Assembly: GCA_029865405.1 (NCBI GenBank)
Contig: JAOUGZ010000012.1
Span: 1 to 18,112 of the forward strand
Direction: 5' to 3'
Length of the DNA: 18,112 nt
From: Betaproteobacteria bacterium
GTDB taxonomy: Bacteria; Pseudomonadota; Gammaproteobacteria; Burkholderiales; SG8-39
The first letter of the stretch is position 1. Each line of letters opens with the position of its first letter. A program made the position numbers and the translations under genes. Under the pieces are notes generated by a model. That model was not told the origin of the DNA, did not search any database, and worked only from the letters and a program-made list of their open reading frames with translations. Shown one piece after another: positions 1 to 6,586 of the stretch.

Positions 1-1
1 C

Positions 2-868
2 GCCTACGCGCCCGGCGAGGCCGCCGACGTCCTCGCGCGCGCCATGGTGCCGCTGCTCTCGGAGCGCCTGCGCCAGCCGGTGGTCGTCGAAAACAAGCCC
101 GGGGCGCACGGCAGCAACGGCATCGACCTGGTGGCCAAGTCCGCGCCCGACGGCTACACCATCGGCCTGGGCGGCTCGGGCGCGCTCGCCACCAACGCCA
201 GCCTGTATCCGAAGCTGCCGTACGACCCGGTCAAGGATCTTGCTCCGGTGACGAGCGTCGCGCACTTTCCGTTTCTGCTCATCGCCAATCCGAAGCTGCC
301 GGCGACGACGCTCGCCGAGCTGGTCGCGCTGGCGCGCTCGAAGCCCGGCGAACTGCTGCTGGGATTCGGGAGCAACGGCAGCGCGTCGCACCTGGCGGCC
401 GAGCTGTTCAAGCTGATGACGCAGACGCAGATGGTGAACGTGCCCTACAAGAGCAGCGACGCCGCCGCCATCGACGCGGTGAACGGCAAGCTGCTGCTCG
501 CCGTCGTCGAAGTGGGCGCCGCGTTGCCGCACGTCAAGGCAGGAAAGGTGAACGCGATCGGGGTGACCAGCGCGAAGCGCGTGTTTGCTGCGGCCGATGC
601 GCCCTCGTTAGCCGAGGCCGGCCTGGCGGGCTACGAGGCCATGGACTGGCTGGGTATCGTGGTACCCGTGGCGACGCCGGGCGCGATCGTCTCGCGGCTG
701 AATGCCGATTTCGTCGCCACGCTGAAGCGGGCGGAGGTTCGCGACCGCATCATTGCCGCCGGCGCCGAGCCCGCGCCGAGCACGCCCGTCGGCTTGGGCG
801 CGCTGATCGCGGCCGAGGTCGTCAAGTGGTCGGAGGTGGTGCAGATCTCGGGCGCGCGCGCGGACTGA
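2..868 (+). CDS. Bug/TctC-family tripartite tricarboxylate transporter substrate-binding protein (5' end outside window)
   Basis: This is the C-terminal 288 codons of a periplasmic solute-binding protein of the Bug (TctC) family, which delivers carboxylates or related small molecules to TctAB-type permeases or acts as a sensor. The frame is open from base 2 without a start, and the visible protein begins at the conserved segment '[11 protein letters not shown]' followed by '[18 protein letters not shown]', which in the family lies about 40-70 residues after the signal peptide. The gene therefore starts upstream of the window and an ATG at 44 is internal. Family hallmarks continue: '[16 protein letters not shown]', '[17 protein letters not shown]' and the closing '[17 protein letters not shown]'. 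The ligand cannot be read from the sequence. The next gene starts 2 nt after the stop, so the two are probably co-transcribed. Bug genes are very numerous in Burkholderiales. Confidence 0.93.
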   Translation, partial: AYAPGEAADVLARAMVPLLSERLRQPVVVENKPGAHGSNGIDLVAKSAPDGYTIGLGGSGALATNASLYPKLPYDPVKDLAPVTSVAHFPFLLIANPKLPATTLAELVALARSKPGELLLGFGSNGSASHLAAELFKLMTQTQMVNVPYKSSDAAAIDAVNGKLLLAVVEVGAALPHVKAGKVNAIGVTSAKRVFAAADAPSLAEAGLAGYEAMDWLGIVVPVATPGAIVSRLNADFVATLKRAEVRDRIIAAGAEPAPSTPVGLGALIAAEVVKWSEVVQISGARAD

Positions 869-870
869 AG

Positions 871-2553
871 GTGGCGCGGCGCCGCATTCCGGTCCTGCCG
901 TCGCGGGTCACGGTCGAAGGCCTGGATCGCGCGCCGCACCGCGCCTTCCTGAGGAGCCTGGGCGTTGGCGACGCCGACTTCGGCAAGCCGTTCGTCGGCG
1001 TCGCCTCCACGGACGGACGCGTCACGCCGTGCAACGCGCTGCTCGGGGAGTTTGCGCGCGAGGCCTGCGCCGGCGTGCGCGAGGCGGGCGGCGTGCCCTT
1101 TGACTTCGCCTCCGTGTCGGTGGCCGACTCGATGTCGATGAACCACGCCGGCATGCGCTATTCCCTGGTATCGCGCGATCTCATCGCCGACGGTGTGGAG
1201 GCGGTGGCGCGGGGCCATGCCTACGACGCGTTGGTGGCTTTCGCGGGCTGCGACAAGACCCTGCCCGGGATGATGATGGCGCTGGTGCGGCTCAACCTGC
1301 CGGGGATCTTCGTATATGGTGGGGCGGCGTTGCCGGGCCGCTGGCACGGGCGCGACGTCACCGTGCTGGACACTTACGAAGGCGTGGGCGCTGTCCTCGC
1401 CGGGGACATGCCGCAGAGCGACCTGGACGAGCTGGAGCGCGCCTGCCTGCCGACGCTCGGCTCGTGCCCGGGGCAATTCACCGCCAATACCATGGCCATG
1501 GTGTCGGAAACGCTCGGGCTTGCGCAGCCCGGCACCGCGACCTTGCCCGCGGTGGCCGAAGGGCGGCGCGCCGCCGCGCGCGCCGCGGGCGCCGCCGTGA
1601 TGCAGCTGCTGCGGGACGGCGGTCCGCTGCCGCGCGATCTCGTGACCCGCAAGAGCCTCGAGAACGCCTGCGCCGCGGTTGCCGCCACCGGCGGCTCGAC
1701 CAACGCGGCGCTGCACATACCCGCGATCGCACATGAGGCCGGCATCCGCTTCGACATGGACGATTTCGCGCGCGTGGCGAAGCGCACGCCGCTGATCGCC
1801 GACATGAAGCCCGGGGGGCGCTACCTGGCGAAGGATCTGCATGCCACGGGCGGCGTGTACGCCGTGTTGAAGGAACTGCTGCGGCGCGGCGCGTTGCACG
1901 GCGATTGCCTCACGCTGCGCGGCATCACGCTCGACAAGGCCCTGCACAGCCATCGCGGCGCCGACGGCGACGTGGTCAGGCGAGAGCCCATCCTGAAGAC
2001 CGGCGGGCTGGCGCTGCTCAAAGGCAACCTCGCCCCGGAGGGCGCGCTCATCAAGGTGGCCGGGCTCCAGTCACTGGTGTTCGAGGGCCCGGCGCGGGTG
2101 TTCGACTCCGAGGAAGCCTGCGCGGAGGTCGTGCGCCGGCGCAGCTACCGGCCGGGCGACGTGCTGGTGATCCGGTACGAAGGGCCGCGAGGCGGCCCGG
2201 GCATGCGCGAGATGTTGGGCGTGACCGCGCTGCTCTATGGGCAGGGCATGGGCGAGAAGGTGGCGCTGCTCACCGACGGGCGCTTTTCCGGTGCGACGCG
2301 CGGCATGATGATCGGCTATGTCTCGCCCGAGGCCGCGACGGGCGGAATGCTCGCCCTCGTCAGGAACGGCGATCGCATCCGCATCGATGCCGCGGCCGGC
2401 GAGCTGGAGCTGCTCGTGCCGCGGGCCGAGCTGCGCAGGCGGCAGCCGAAAGCGCCGCGCCGCGCGCCGCTGTCGGGCGTGCTGGAGAAGTACGCGGCCC
2501 TGGTCGGCAGCGCGCATGGCGGTGCGGTCACGCATGGCGGCGGCAGGAAATGA
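871..2553 (+). CDS. ilvD: IlvD/Edd-family dehydratase, dihydroxy-acid dehydratase-like
   Basis: A cytoplasmic [2Fe-2S] and Mg-dependent dehydratase of 560 residues, the usual family length. In branched-chain amino acid synthesis the family converts 2,3-dihydroxy acids to 2-keto acids; relatives dehydrate sugar acids. Cluster ligands are visible as Cys54 (TPCN), Cys127 (CDKTLPG) and Cys199 ([12 protein letters not shown]). Metal-site residues by family analogy are Asp86, Asp128 and Lys129, and Ser473 in DGRFSGAT is the expected general base. [20 protein letters not shown] and [14 protein letters not shown] are also present. I chose GTG 871, 2 nt after the preceding stop and just before the conserved '[14 protein letters not shown]'; an in-frame GTG at 826 would overlap the binding-protein gene by 43 nt. 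The motifs favour dihydroxy-acid dehydratase, but the neighbours (a Bug protein and a broken hydroxyacid dehydrogenase) suggest a catabolic substrate, so the true substrate is open. Confidence 0.92.
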   Translation: MARRRIPVLPSRVTVEGLDRAPHRAFLRSLGVGDADFGKPFVGVASTDGRVTPCNALLGEFAREACAGVREAGGVPFDFASVSVADSMSMNHAGMRYSLVSRDLIADGVEAVARGHAYDALVAFAGCDKTLPGMMMALVRLNLPGIFVYGGAALPGRWHGRDVTVLDTYEGVGAVLAGDMPQSDLDELERACLPTLGSCPGQFTANTMAMVSETLGLAQPGTATLPAVAEGRRAAARAAGAAVMQLLRDGGPLPRDLVTRKSLENACAAVAATGGSTNAALHIPAIAHEAGIRFDMDDFARVAKRTPLIADMKPGGRYLAKDLHATGGVYAVLKELLRRGALHGDCLTLRGITLDKALHSHRGADGDVVRREPILKTGGLALLKGNLAPEGALIKVAGLQSLVFEGPARVFDSEEACAEVVRRRSYRPGDVLVIRYEGPRGGPGMREMLGVTALLYGQGMGEKVALLTDGRFSGATRGMMIGYVSPEAATGGMLALVRNGDRIRIDAAAGELELLVPRAELRRRQPKAPRRAPLSGVLEKYAALVGSAHGGAVTHGGGRK

Positions 2554-2858
2554 GCGACCGAGCGCGCCTCGGCTTCATCGGCATCGGCCTGATGGGGCGG
2601 CCGATGAGCCTACGCCTGCTCGCCGCCGGCTATCCGCTCACCGTCTGGAACCGCAGCCGCGACAAGCCCGCGCCGCTGACGGCGAAGGGCGCGCGGGCCG
2701 CGGACTCGCCGGCCGCCGTGGCGCTGTACCGTCTGCTCGTCGCGCAAGGACGCAGCGCTCACGAGCCGAACGTGCTGGTCGATCTGCTCGCGAGCAAGCA
2801 CTGGCACAATTTCCTGCAACGCCTGCACCGAACCGCGCGCGCACGCGCATTTTTGGCG

Positions 2859-2887
2859 TTGTGTTCGCGCGATGATCTGATTATGAT
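2859..2887 (+). promoter_or_regulatory. Putative sigma-70 promoter of the HU-family gene
   Basis: TTGTGT at 2859-2864 and TATGAT at 2882-2887 are separated by exactly 17 nt. The -10 matches the consensus in 5 of 6 bases and the -35 in 3 of 6. The site sits in one of the few AT-richer patches of the window, after the dehydrogenase remnant and about 37 nt before the HU start. It implies a leader of roughly 30 nt. Confidence 0.55.
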
Positions 2888-2905
2888 TCCCGCTTGCAGG
2901 AAGCG

Positions 2906-2914
2906 AGAGGAGAG
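2906..2914 (+). promoter_or_regulatory. Strong ribosome binding site deciding the HU start
   Basis: The purine run AGAGGAGAG contains GGAG at 2909-2912, 11 nt before the ATG at 2924. It supports ATG 2924 over an in-frame TTG at 2894, which lies upstream of this site and would add ten residues absent from HU proteins. Confidence 0.7.
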
Positions 2915-2923
2915 ACCCAGTTC

Positions 2924-3211
2924 ATGCGATCCGTCACCAAGGCTGATCTCGTCGAAGCGGCCGCAAGGGCCGGCAACCTGAGCAAGTCGAGCGCGGGTGA
3001 AGCGGTGAACGCAGTGTTCGACGCGATCGTGGCGGGCGTGGCGAAGGGCAATCGCGTGACGGTGGTCGGCTTCGGCACGTTCCTGCCGAGGAAGCGCAAG
3101 GCGCGCGCCGGACGCAGCCCGTTGAACGGGAAGGAAATCCGCATCTCCTCGAAGACCGTGCCGGCGTTCGCCGCCGGGCAGGGATTCAAGGACCGCGTCT
3201 CCAGCCGCTAG
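2924..3211 (+). CDS. HU-family nucleoid DNA-binding protein
   Basis: A 95-residue histone-like protein of the HU/IHF family, which binds and bends DNA as a dimer in the nucleoid. Family features run in order: an N-terminal helix pair starting 'VTKADLVEAAARAGNLSKSSA', then the strands and DNA-binding arm with 'VVGFGTFLPRKRKARAGRSPLNGKEI' split over the usual GFGTF and GRNP-x-TG positions, and a closing 'VPAFAAGQGFKDRV'. The proline-tipped arm motif appears as GRSPLNG instead of the common GRNPQTG, and the strand before it is rich in basic residues (RKRKAR). Length is typical of HU (about 90-95). The gene stands alone with its own promoter and a hairpin after the stop. HU is more likely than IHF because the order resembles HU and no IHF partner gene is adjacent, but a specialised HU paralogue is possible. 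Confidence 0.93.
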   Translation: MRSVTKADLVEAAARAGNLSKSSAGEAVNAVFDAIVAGVAKGNRVTVVGFGTFLPRKRKARAGRSPLNGKEIRISSKTVPAFAAGQGFKDRVSSR

Positions 3212-3213
3212 GG

Positions 3214-3231
3214 CGGCAGCGCGGGCTGCCG
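3214..3231 (+). terminator. GC-rich hairpin after HU, possible weak terminator
   Basis: A perfect 7-bp stem, CGGCAGC at 3214-3220 pairing with GCTGCCG at 3225-3231 around a GCGG loop, begins 3 nt after the HU stop codon. No T-run follows, so it is not a classic intrinsic terminator. It could stabilise the 3' end or terminate weakly. Confidence 0.4.
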
Positions 3232-3241
3232 ACCCCGCTCA

Positions 3242-3270
3242 TTGCCAAGTTGCTGAACCCTTGGCAGAAT
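3242..3270 (+). promoter_or_regulatory. Putative promoter of the HNH gene cluster
   Basis: TTGCCA at 3242-3247 (5 of 6 to consensus) and CAGAAT at 3265-3270 (4 of 6) have a 17-nt spacer. The -10 ends only 10 nt before the ATG at 3281, so the transcript would have a leader of just a few bases. There is no Shine-Dalgarno sequence in that gap, consistent with near-leaderless translation. Confidence 0.6.
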
Positions 3271-3280
3271 TCCGCCGGTC

Positions 3281-3859
3281 ATGGACAATCTGCTGATCCT
3301 CTCGCTCGACAGCCACGGCGTGCCGCACCGCTGGATCAGCTGGCAGCAGGCCTGCTTCTACTACGCGAAGAACCTGGTCGCCTGGACGATGGGCGAGCGC
3401 ACGTTCACGTTCCGCGGCGGCATGTCGCGACTGACCGGCGAGCGCTCGAGCATCACCGCGCACTCGATCATCGCCATCCGCGGCCGCGCGCTGGCCGCGC
3501 GCGGCTTCAACCAGGTGCCGCCGTTGAACAACCGAGAGCTGTTCCGGCGCGACCGCCACACCTGCGCCTATTGCGGCCACGAGCACGGCTACTTCCGGCT
3601 GACGCGCGACCACATCACGCCGCTGTCGCGCGGCGGGCGCGATACGTGGATGAACGTGGTGACGGCGTGCCGCAACTGCAACGGCCACAAGCGCAACCGC
3701 ATGCCGCAGGAGTGCGGCATGGAGCTGCTCTACGCGCCGTACGTGCCGAACAAGGCCGAGTACCTGATCCTCACGAACCGGCGCATCTTTGCCGACCAGA
3801 TGGAGTTCCTGCGGCAGCACGTCGCGGCGCATTCGCGGTTGGTCGCATCTCCTGCCTGA
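3281..3859 (+). CDS. HNH endonuclease-like protein
   Basis: A 192-residue protein with a complete HNH (beta-beta-alpha metal) nuclease fold in its middle. Zinc-binding pairs are Cys95/Cys98 (CAYCG) and Cys130/Cys133 (CRNCN). The catalytic core reads 'TRDHITPLSRGG' with Asp110-His111, then Asn125 (MNVV) and His136 followed by Lys137 (NGHKRNR). Residues 1-85 form an extra N-terminal region of unknown role and the last 45 residues are helical in appearance. The family includes McrA-like restriction nucleases as well as repair or housekeeping nucleases. No methyltransferase or other restriction-modification gene is nearby, and similar proteins are, to my knowledge, common in Betaproteobacteria, so a housekeeping DNA role is more likely than restriction. 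The stop overlaps the start of the next gene, implying coupled translation. Confidence 0.9.
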   Translation: MDNLLILSLDSHGVPHRWISWQQACFYYAKNLVAWTMGERTFTFRGGMSRLTGERSSITAHSIIAIRGRALAARGFNQVPPLNNRELFRRDRHTCAYCGHEHGYFRLTRDHITPLSRGGRDTWMNVVTACRNCNGHKRNRMPQECGMELLYAPYVPNKAEYLILTNRRIFADQMEFLRQHVAAHSRLVASPA

Positions 3860-4859
3860 TTTCTGGCGTAACAGCGGTTTCCACCTCCTAGAACGCGACC
3901 CGGCCGGCCGGCTGCGGGTCACGGACGACTTCCTGCGCGCCTACTACCTGCGCCCCGAAGTCCACCCGGTGGAGGAGTCCTGCGAGGCCGAGCTGCGGCT
4001 GCACGCCTCGCTGATGGAGGCGCCGCAGCGCGGCGTGCCACAGGCCGAGGTCGACGCCCTCGCCGACGAGGACGCCCGGCACAATTACCGCATGCTGCTC
4101 AGGTTTCGCGACCGCCTGCTCGCCGCGGGCACGGTCGAGGGCTGCTACATGGGCCTGTTCAAGGGCGCGGTGGACGTGCCGCCGCTGTTCATCGAGCAGC
4201 TGGCGCACGTGATCCTGAGAAACGTCCTCGACGGCAGCGACGACCCGCTGCGCCTGCGCGCCGCCGAGCTCTTCTTCCGCGAGCAGAAGGCGACGCTGCA
4301 GGACGGGCACGTGCTGCTCGCCGACCACGAGACCGTGGAGATGCACGCCGCCGGCAACCGCTACGGCAGCATCGGCAAGCTGATCGTGGAAGCGCAGGGG
4401 TCGCTCGGCAAGGTGGACCTGGACGTGCTCGACCGGGCGAACGCGGCGCTCTACTGGGAGCGCGAGTCGCGCCACGATACGGTCATCGGCCTGACCTACG
4501 GGCGCCCGGCGCTCGACGCCCTGTGCCGGGTGATCGAGGCCTGGGTGGCGCACTTCCACGCGCTCAAAGTCGCGGTCACGCCGCTGCGCAAGATCGAGGA
4601 GGCGCGCTGGGCGTGGCACATCGGCCTGGACGCCGAGTCCACGGCGATCCTCAACGAGCTGTGGTCGGGCGCCCAGGTCGACGCCGGGCGCATGCGCAAC
4701 ATCGTCGCCCTGTTCTCGCTGCAGTTCGCGGACCCCGCCGAGATGCGCGACAGCGTCGCGGGGCGCACGGTGTACCTGGCGTTGAGCGTGGACGAAGGAC
4801 AGGTGGTGCGCATGAAGCCGCAGAACCTGCTCATCAACCTGCCGCTGCGTGAAGCCTGA
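3852..4859 (+). CDS. Conserved protein of unknown function, DUF6352-like
   Basis: A cytoplasmic protein of about 335 residues with no signal peptide or membrane segment. I recognise the opening 'PDFWRNSGFHLLERDPAGRL' and 'VTDDFLRAYYLRPEVHPVEE' as typical of a betaproteobacterial family that I recall as DUF6352; no function is known to me. The family start is expected just before PDFW. In this frame the only codon there is CTG at 3852, which overlaps the HNH stop by 8 nt; there is no in-frame ATG or GTG nearby, and the TTG at 3789 would add 21 residues that do not look like protein of this family and lie over HNH coding sequence. So either a rare CTG start or the TTG is used. The 3' end overlaps the glycosylase by 11 nt. 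The existence of the gene is firm; the start and family name are less so. Confidence 0.85.
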   Translation: MPDFWRNSGFHLLERDPAGRLRVTDDFLRAYYLRPEVHPVEESCEAELRLHASLMEAPQRGVPQAEVDALADEDARHNYRMLLRFRDRLLAAGTVEGCYMGLFKGAVDVPPLFIEQLAHVILRNVLDGSDDPLRLRAAELFFREQKATLQDGHVLLADHETVEMHAAGNRYGSIGKLIVEAQGSLGKVDLDVLDRANAALYWERESRHDTVIGLTYGRPALDALCRVIEAWVAHFHALKVAVTPLRKIEEARWAWHIGLDAESTAILNELWSGAQVDAGRMRNIVALFSLQFADPAEMRDSVAGRTVYLALSVDEGQVVRMKPQNLLINLPLREA

Positions 4860-5466
4860 GTACTGGAGCCGGGCCAAGCGCGCGCTGGCGCGGCGCGACC
4901 CGGTGATGGGCGCGATCATGCGCGCGCGCCCGCGCGTGCACCTCGCGCGCCGCGGCGAGCCGTTCCTGACGCTGGCGCGTGCCATCGTCGGCCAGCAGAT
5001 CTCGGTCAAGGCGGCGCAGAGCGTCTGGGACCGGGTGATCGCCTGCGTCGGCGAATGCACTCCACAGGCCGTGCTGGCGCGCGAGCCGCGCAGCCTGCGG
5101 GCCTGCGGCCTGTCGGACCGCAAGACCGAGTACATCGTCGATCTCGCCCGGCGCTTCGACCGGGCGCTTGTGCATCCACACCGCTGGCCGAACATGTCCG
5201 ACGAGGAGATCATCGCCGACCTGGTGCAGGTGCGGGGCATCGGGCGGTGGACGGCGGAAATGTTTCTCATCTTCAACATGCTGCGGCCCGACGTGTTTCC
5301 GCTCGATGACCTCGGTCTGCAAAGCGCGCTGCGCCGCCACTACTTCAACGGACGGCGGGCGTCCCTTGCGCGCATGCGACGGCTTGGCGAGCAGTGGGCG
5401 CCCTGGCGCTCGGTCGCGACCTGGTACCTGTGGCGGTCGCTCGATCCGTTGCCGGTAGAGTATTGA
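4849..5466 (+). CDS. DNA-3-methyladenine glycosylase 2 (AlkA-type, HhH-GPD)
   Basis: A base-excision repair enzyme of 205 residues that removes alkylated bases such as 3-methyladenine. The helix-hairpin-helix lies at about residues 124-137 with 'LVQVRGIGRWTAEMF', followed by 'PDVFPLDDLGLQ', where Asp154 matches the catalytic aspartate of AlkA (the second Asp of its PDD). 'LARAIVGQQISVKAA' at 42-56 is the typical glycosylase entry helix. It lacks the N-terminal beta domain of Escherichia coli AlkA (282 residues), as do many short family members. The GTG at 4849 overlaps the preceding gene by 11 nt, and the diguanylate cyclase ATG comes 1 nt after its stop. Translation is probably coupled along the cluster. 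No Ada-type regulator is visible. Confidence 0.93.
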   Translation: MKPEYWSRAKRALARRDPVMGAIMRARPRVHLARRGEPFLTLARAIVGQQISVKAAQSVWDRVIACVGECTPQAVLAREPRSLRACGLSDRKTEYIVDLARRFDRALVHPHRWPNMSDEEIIADLVQVRGIGRWTAEMFLIFNMLRPDVFPLDDLGLQSALRRHYFNGRRASLARMRRLGEQWAPWRSVATWYLWRSLDPLPVEY

Positions 5467-5467
5467 G

Positions 5468-6586
5468 ATGAGCGAAGTGACGCGGGCACCACCGGCCGCG
5501 CTCGAAGACGAGCGGTCGCGCCAATCGCTGCGCCTGCGGCGCTACCTCATGGGCGCGGGCACGTCGCTCCTGGTGGCGGCGTCGCTCTTCATCTGGCACG
5601 GGTTCGACCTGCTGCCGCTGAACATCGCCATCGGCGGCGCCGCGCTCATCGGCTTTTTCATCGTGCTCTTTTACGGCATGTTCCGCTCGGGCCTCAATCT
5701 GCGCTTTCGCGATCCGAGCCTGACGAGCGAGATGATCGTCGCCGCGGTGATGACGCTCGCCTACCTCATGTACCACGCAGCGCCCGCGCGAGACGCGCTG
5801 AGCCTGTTCTATCCGGTGGCGCTGCTCTTTGGCGTGCTGCGGCTGGGCACCGCGCGGCTGCTGGCGCTGGCGCTGATCGCTCTCGCCGCGCATGCAGCGG
5901 TGCTGGCATCGACCGGAGGGTTGCAAGGGGCCGGCGCGCGCGCGAGCTGGCTGCAGCTCGCGGCGCTCGCCATCGTGCTGCCGTGGTTTGCCGTGATGGG
6001 CGGCTACGTCAACCAGTTGCGCCAGCGGCTCTCGGACAGCAATCGGCGGCTGAAGAAAGCAGCTGAGCGTGCGGAGGAGCATGCAATTCGCGACGTGCTG
6101 ACCGGCGTGCACAACCGGCGCTACCTGATGACCATGCTGCAGCGCGAGATCGCGCGTTCGACGCGCCGCGGCGCGCCACTGTCGGTCTGCATGATCGACA
6201 TGGATCATTTCAAGACCATCAATGACACGCACGGGCACGCTGCGGGCGACTTGGCGCTCAAGCACTTCGCCGTGCTCGCGAGCAGCGGCTTGCGCGCCGG
6301 GGACGTATTCGGTCGTTTTGGGGGTGAGGAATTCATGCTCATCCTGCCCGATACCGAGGCATCCGGAGCGGCGGCGCTGGCCGAGCGCCTGCGCGCGAGC
6401 GTCGAGAAGTGCTATTTTCCGGGCTTGCCCGCGCAGCACCGCGTGACCGTCACGGTCGGCATCGCTGCCTACACCAAGGGCGAAAGCAGCGACGCGCTGA
6501 CGGCGCGCGCCGATGGCGCGCTGTACCGCGGCAAGCATGCCGGCCGGAACCGGATCGTCGTCCTGGGGGTAGAATCCCCCGGCTAG
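5468..6586 (+). CDS. Membrane-bound diguanylate cyclase (GGDEF domain)
   Basis: A 372-residue inner-membrane enzyme that makes cyclic di-GMP from two GTP. Residues about 27-180 hold roughly six hydrophobic segments (near 27-43, 51-71, 88-103, 112-126, 129-148 and 162-179) forming a sensor of a type I cannot name. A short charged helix with coiled-coil character (about 183-206) links it to the GGDEF domain: 'DVLTGVHNRRYL' at 209-220, 'MIDMDHFKTIND' and the active-site motif GGEEF at 285-289. The inhibitory I-site RxxD is intact as RAGD at 276-279, five residues before GGEEF, so product feedback is expected. The domain ends near 'YRGKHAGRNRIVV'. It follows the glycosylase by 1 nt, and its stop at 6584-6586 abuts the accA start. 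The last codons contain the accA promoter-like element. Activity looks intact; the signal sensed is unknown. Confidence 0.95.
   Translation: MSEVTRAPPAALEDERSRQSLRLRRYLMGAGTSLLVAASLFIWHGFDLLPLNIAIGGAALIGFFIVLFYGMFRSGLNLRFRDPSLTSEMIVAAVMTLAYLMYHAAPARDALSLFYPVALLFGVLRLGTARLLALALIALAAHAAVLASTGGLQGAGARASWLQLAALAIVLPWFAVMGGYVNQLRQRLSDSNRRLKKAAERAEEHAIRDVLTGVHNRRYLMTMLQREIARSTRRGAPLSVCMIDMDHFKTINDTHGHAAGDLALKHFAVLASSGLRAGDVFGRFGGEEFMLILPDTEASGAAALAERLRASVEKCYFPGLPAQHRVTVTVGIAAYTKGESSDALTARADGALYRGKHAGRNRIVVLGVESPG
6565..6580 (+). promoter_or_regulatory. Promoter-like -10 element framed by G5/C5 before accA
   Basis: A TAGAAT hexamer at 6570-6575 (5 of 6 to the -10 consensus) is framed by GGGGG (6565-6569) and CCCCC (6576-6580), giving a perfect 5-bp inverted repeat around it. 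It lies inside the last codons of the diguanylate cyclase gene, 11 nt before the accA ATG. No good -35 lies 17 nt upstream. If active, the leader would be about 5 nt and accA would lack a Shine-Dalgarno site. Confidence 0.4.

Larger units (their letters stand above)
2550..2981 (+). pseudogene. Internally deleted 3-hydroxyisobutyrate dehydrogenase-family gene (remnant)
   Basis: The ATG at 2550 overlaps the dehydratase stop (ATGA). The first 57 codons match the N terminus of NAD-binding 6-phosphogluconate/3-hydroxyisobutyrate dehydrogenase-type enzymes: 'RLGFIGIGLMGRPMSLRLL' is the Rossmann glycine-rich loop, then 'YPLTVWNRSRDK' and 'GARAADSPAAVA'. Around codons 57-59 (about 2718-2726) the text changes to 'LYRLLVAQGRSAHEPNVLVDLL', which resembles the last helix of the same family. 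The roughly 200 residues between, including the catalytic lysine region and the helical domain, are missing, while the frame is kept. Translation would run on with non-family sequence to a stop at 2979-2981, past the HU promoter and start. Family enzymes are about 290 residues. The N-terminal match is clear; assigning the tail to the C terminus is an inference from a short match. Confidence 0.75.

Noticed and set aside
2554..2923. A small independent gene downstream of the dehydratase
   Set aside because: The frame's first part is clearly the Rossmann start of a larger enzyme, so a broken gene explains it better than a new short one.
3250..3891. Plus-strand frame of 213 codons overlapping the HNH gene
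   Set aside because: It overlaps the HNH frame almost fully, is dominated by Arg, Ala and Pro, and has no family motifs, whereas the HNH frame has all catalytic residues.
3281..5466. A restriction or anti-phage system built on the HNH nuclease
   Set aside because: No methyltransferase, specificity subunit, ATPase or NTPase is present nearby, and the HNH type is of the kind found in housekeeping contexts. Clustering alone does not support defence.
6565..6580. G5-N6-C5 as a transcription terminator of the diguanylate cyclase gene
   Set aside because: A 5-bp stem without a T-run is too weak, and the enclosed TAGAAT fits a -10 element better.
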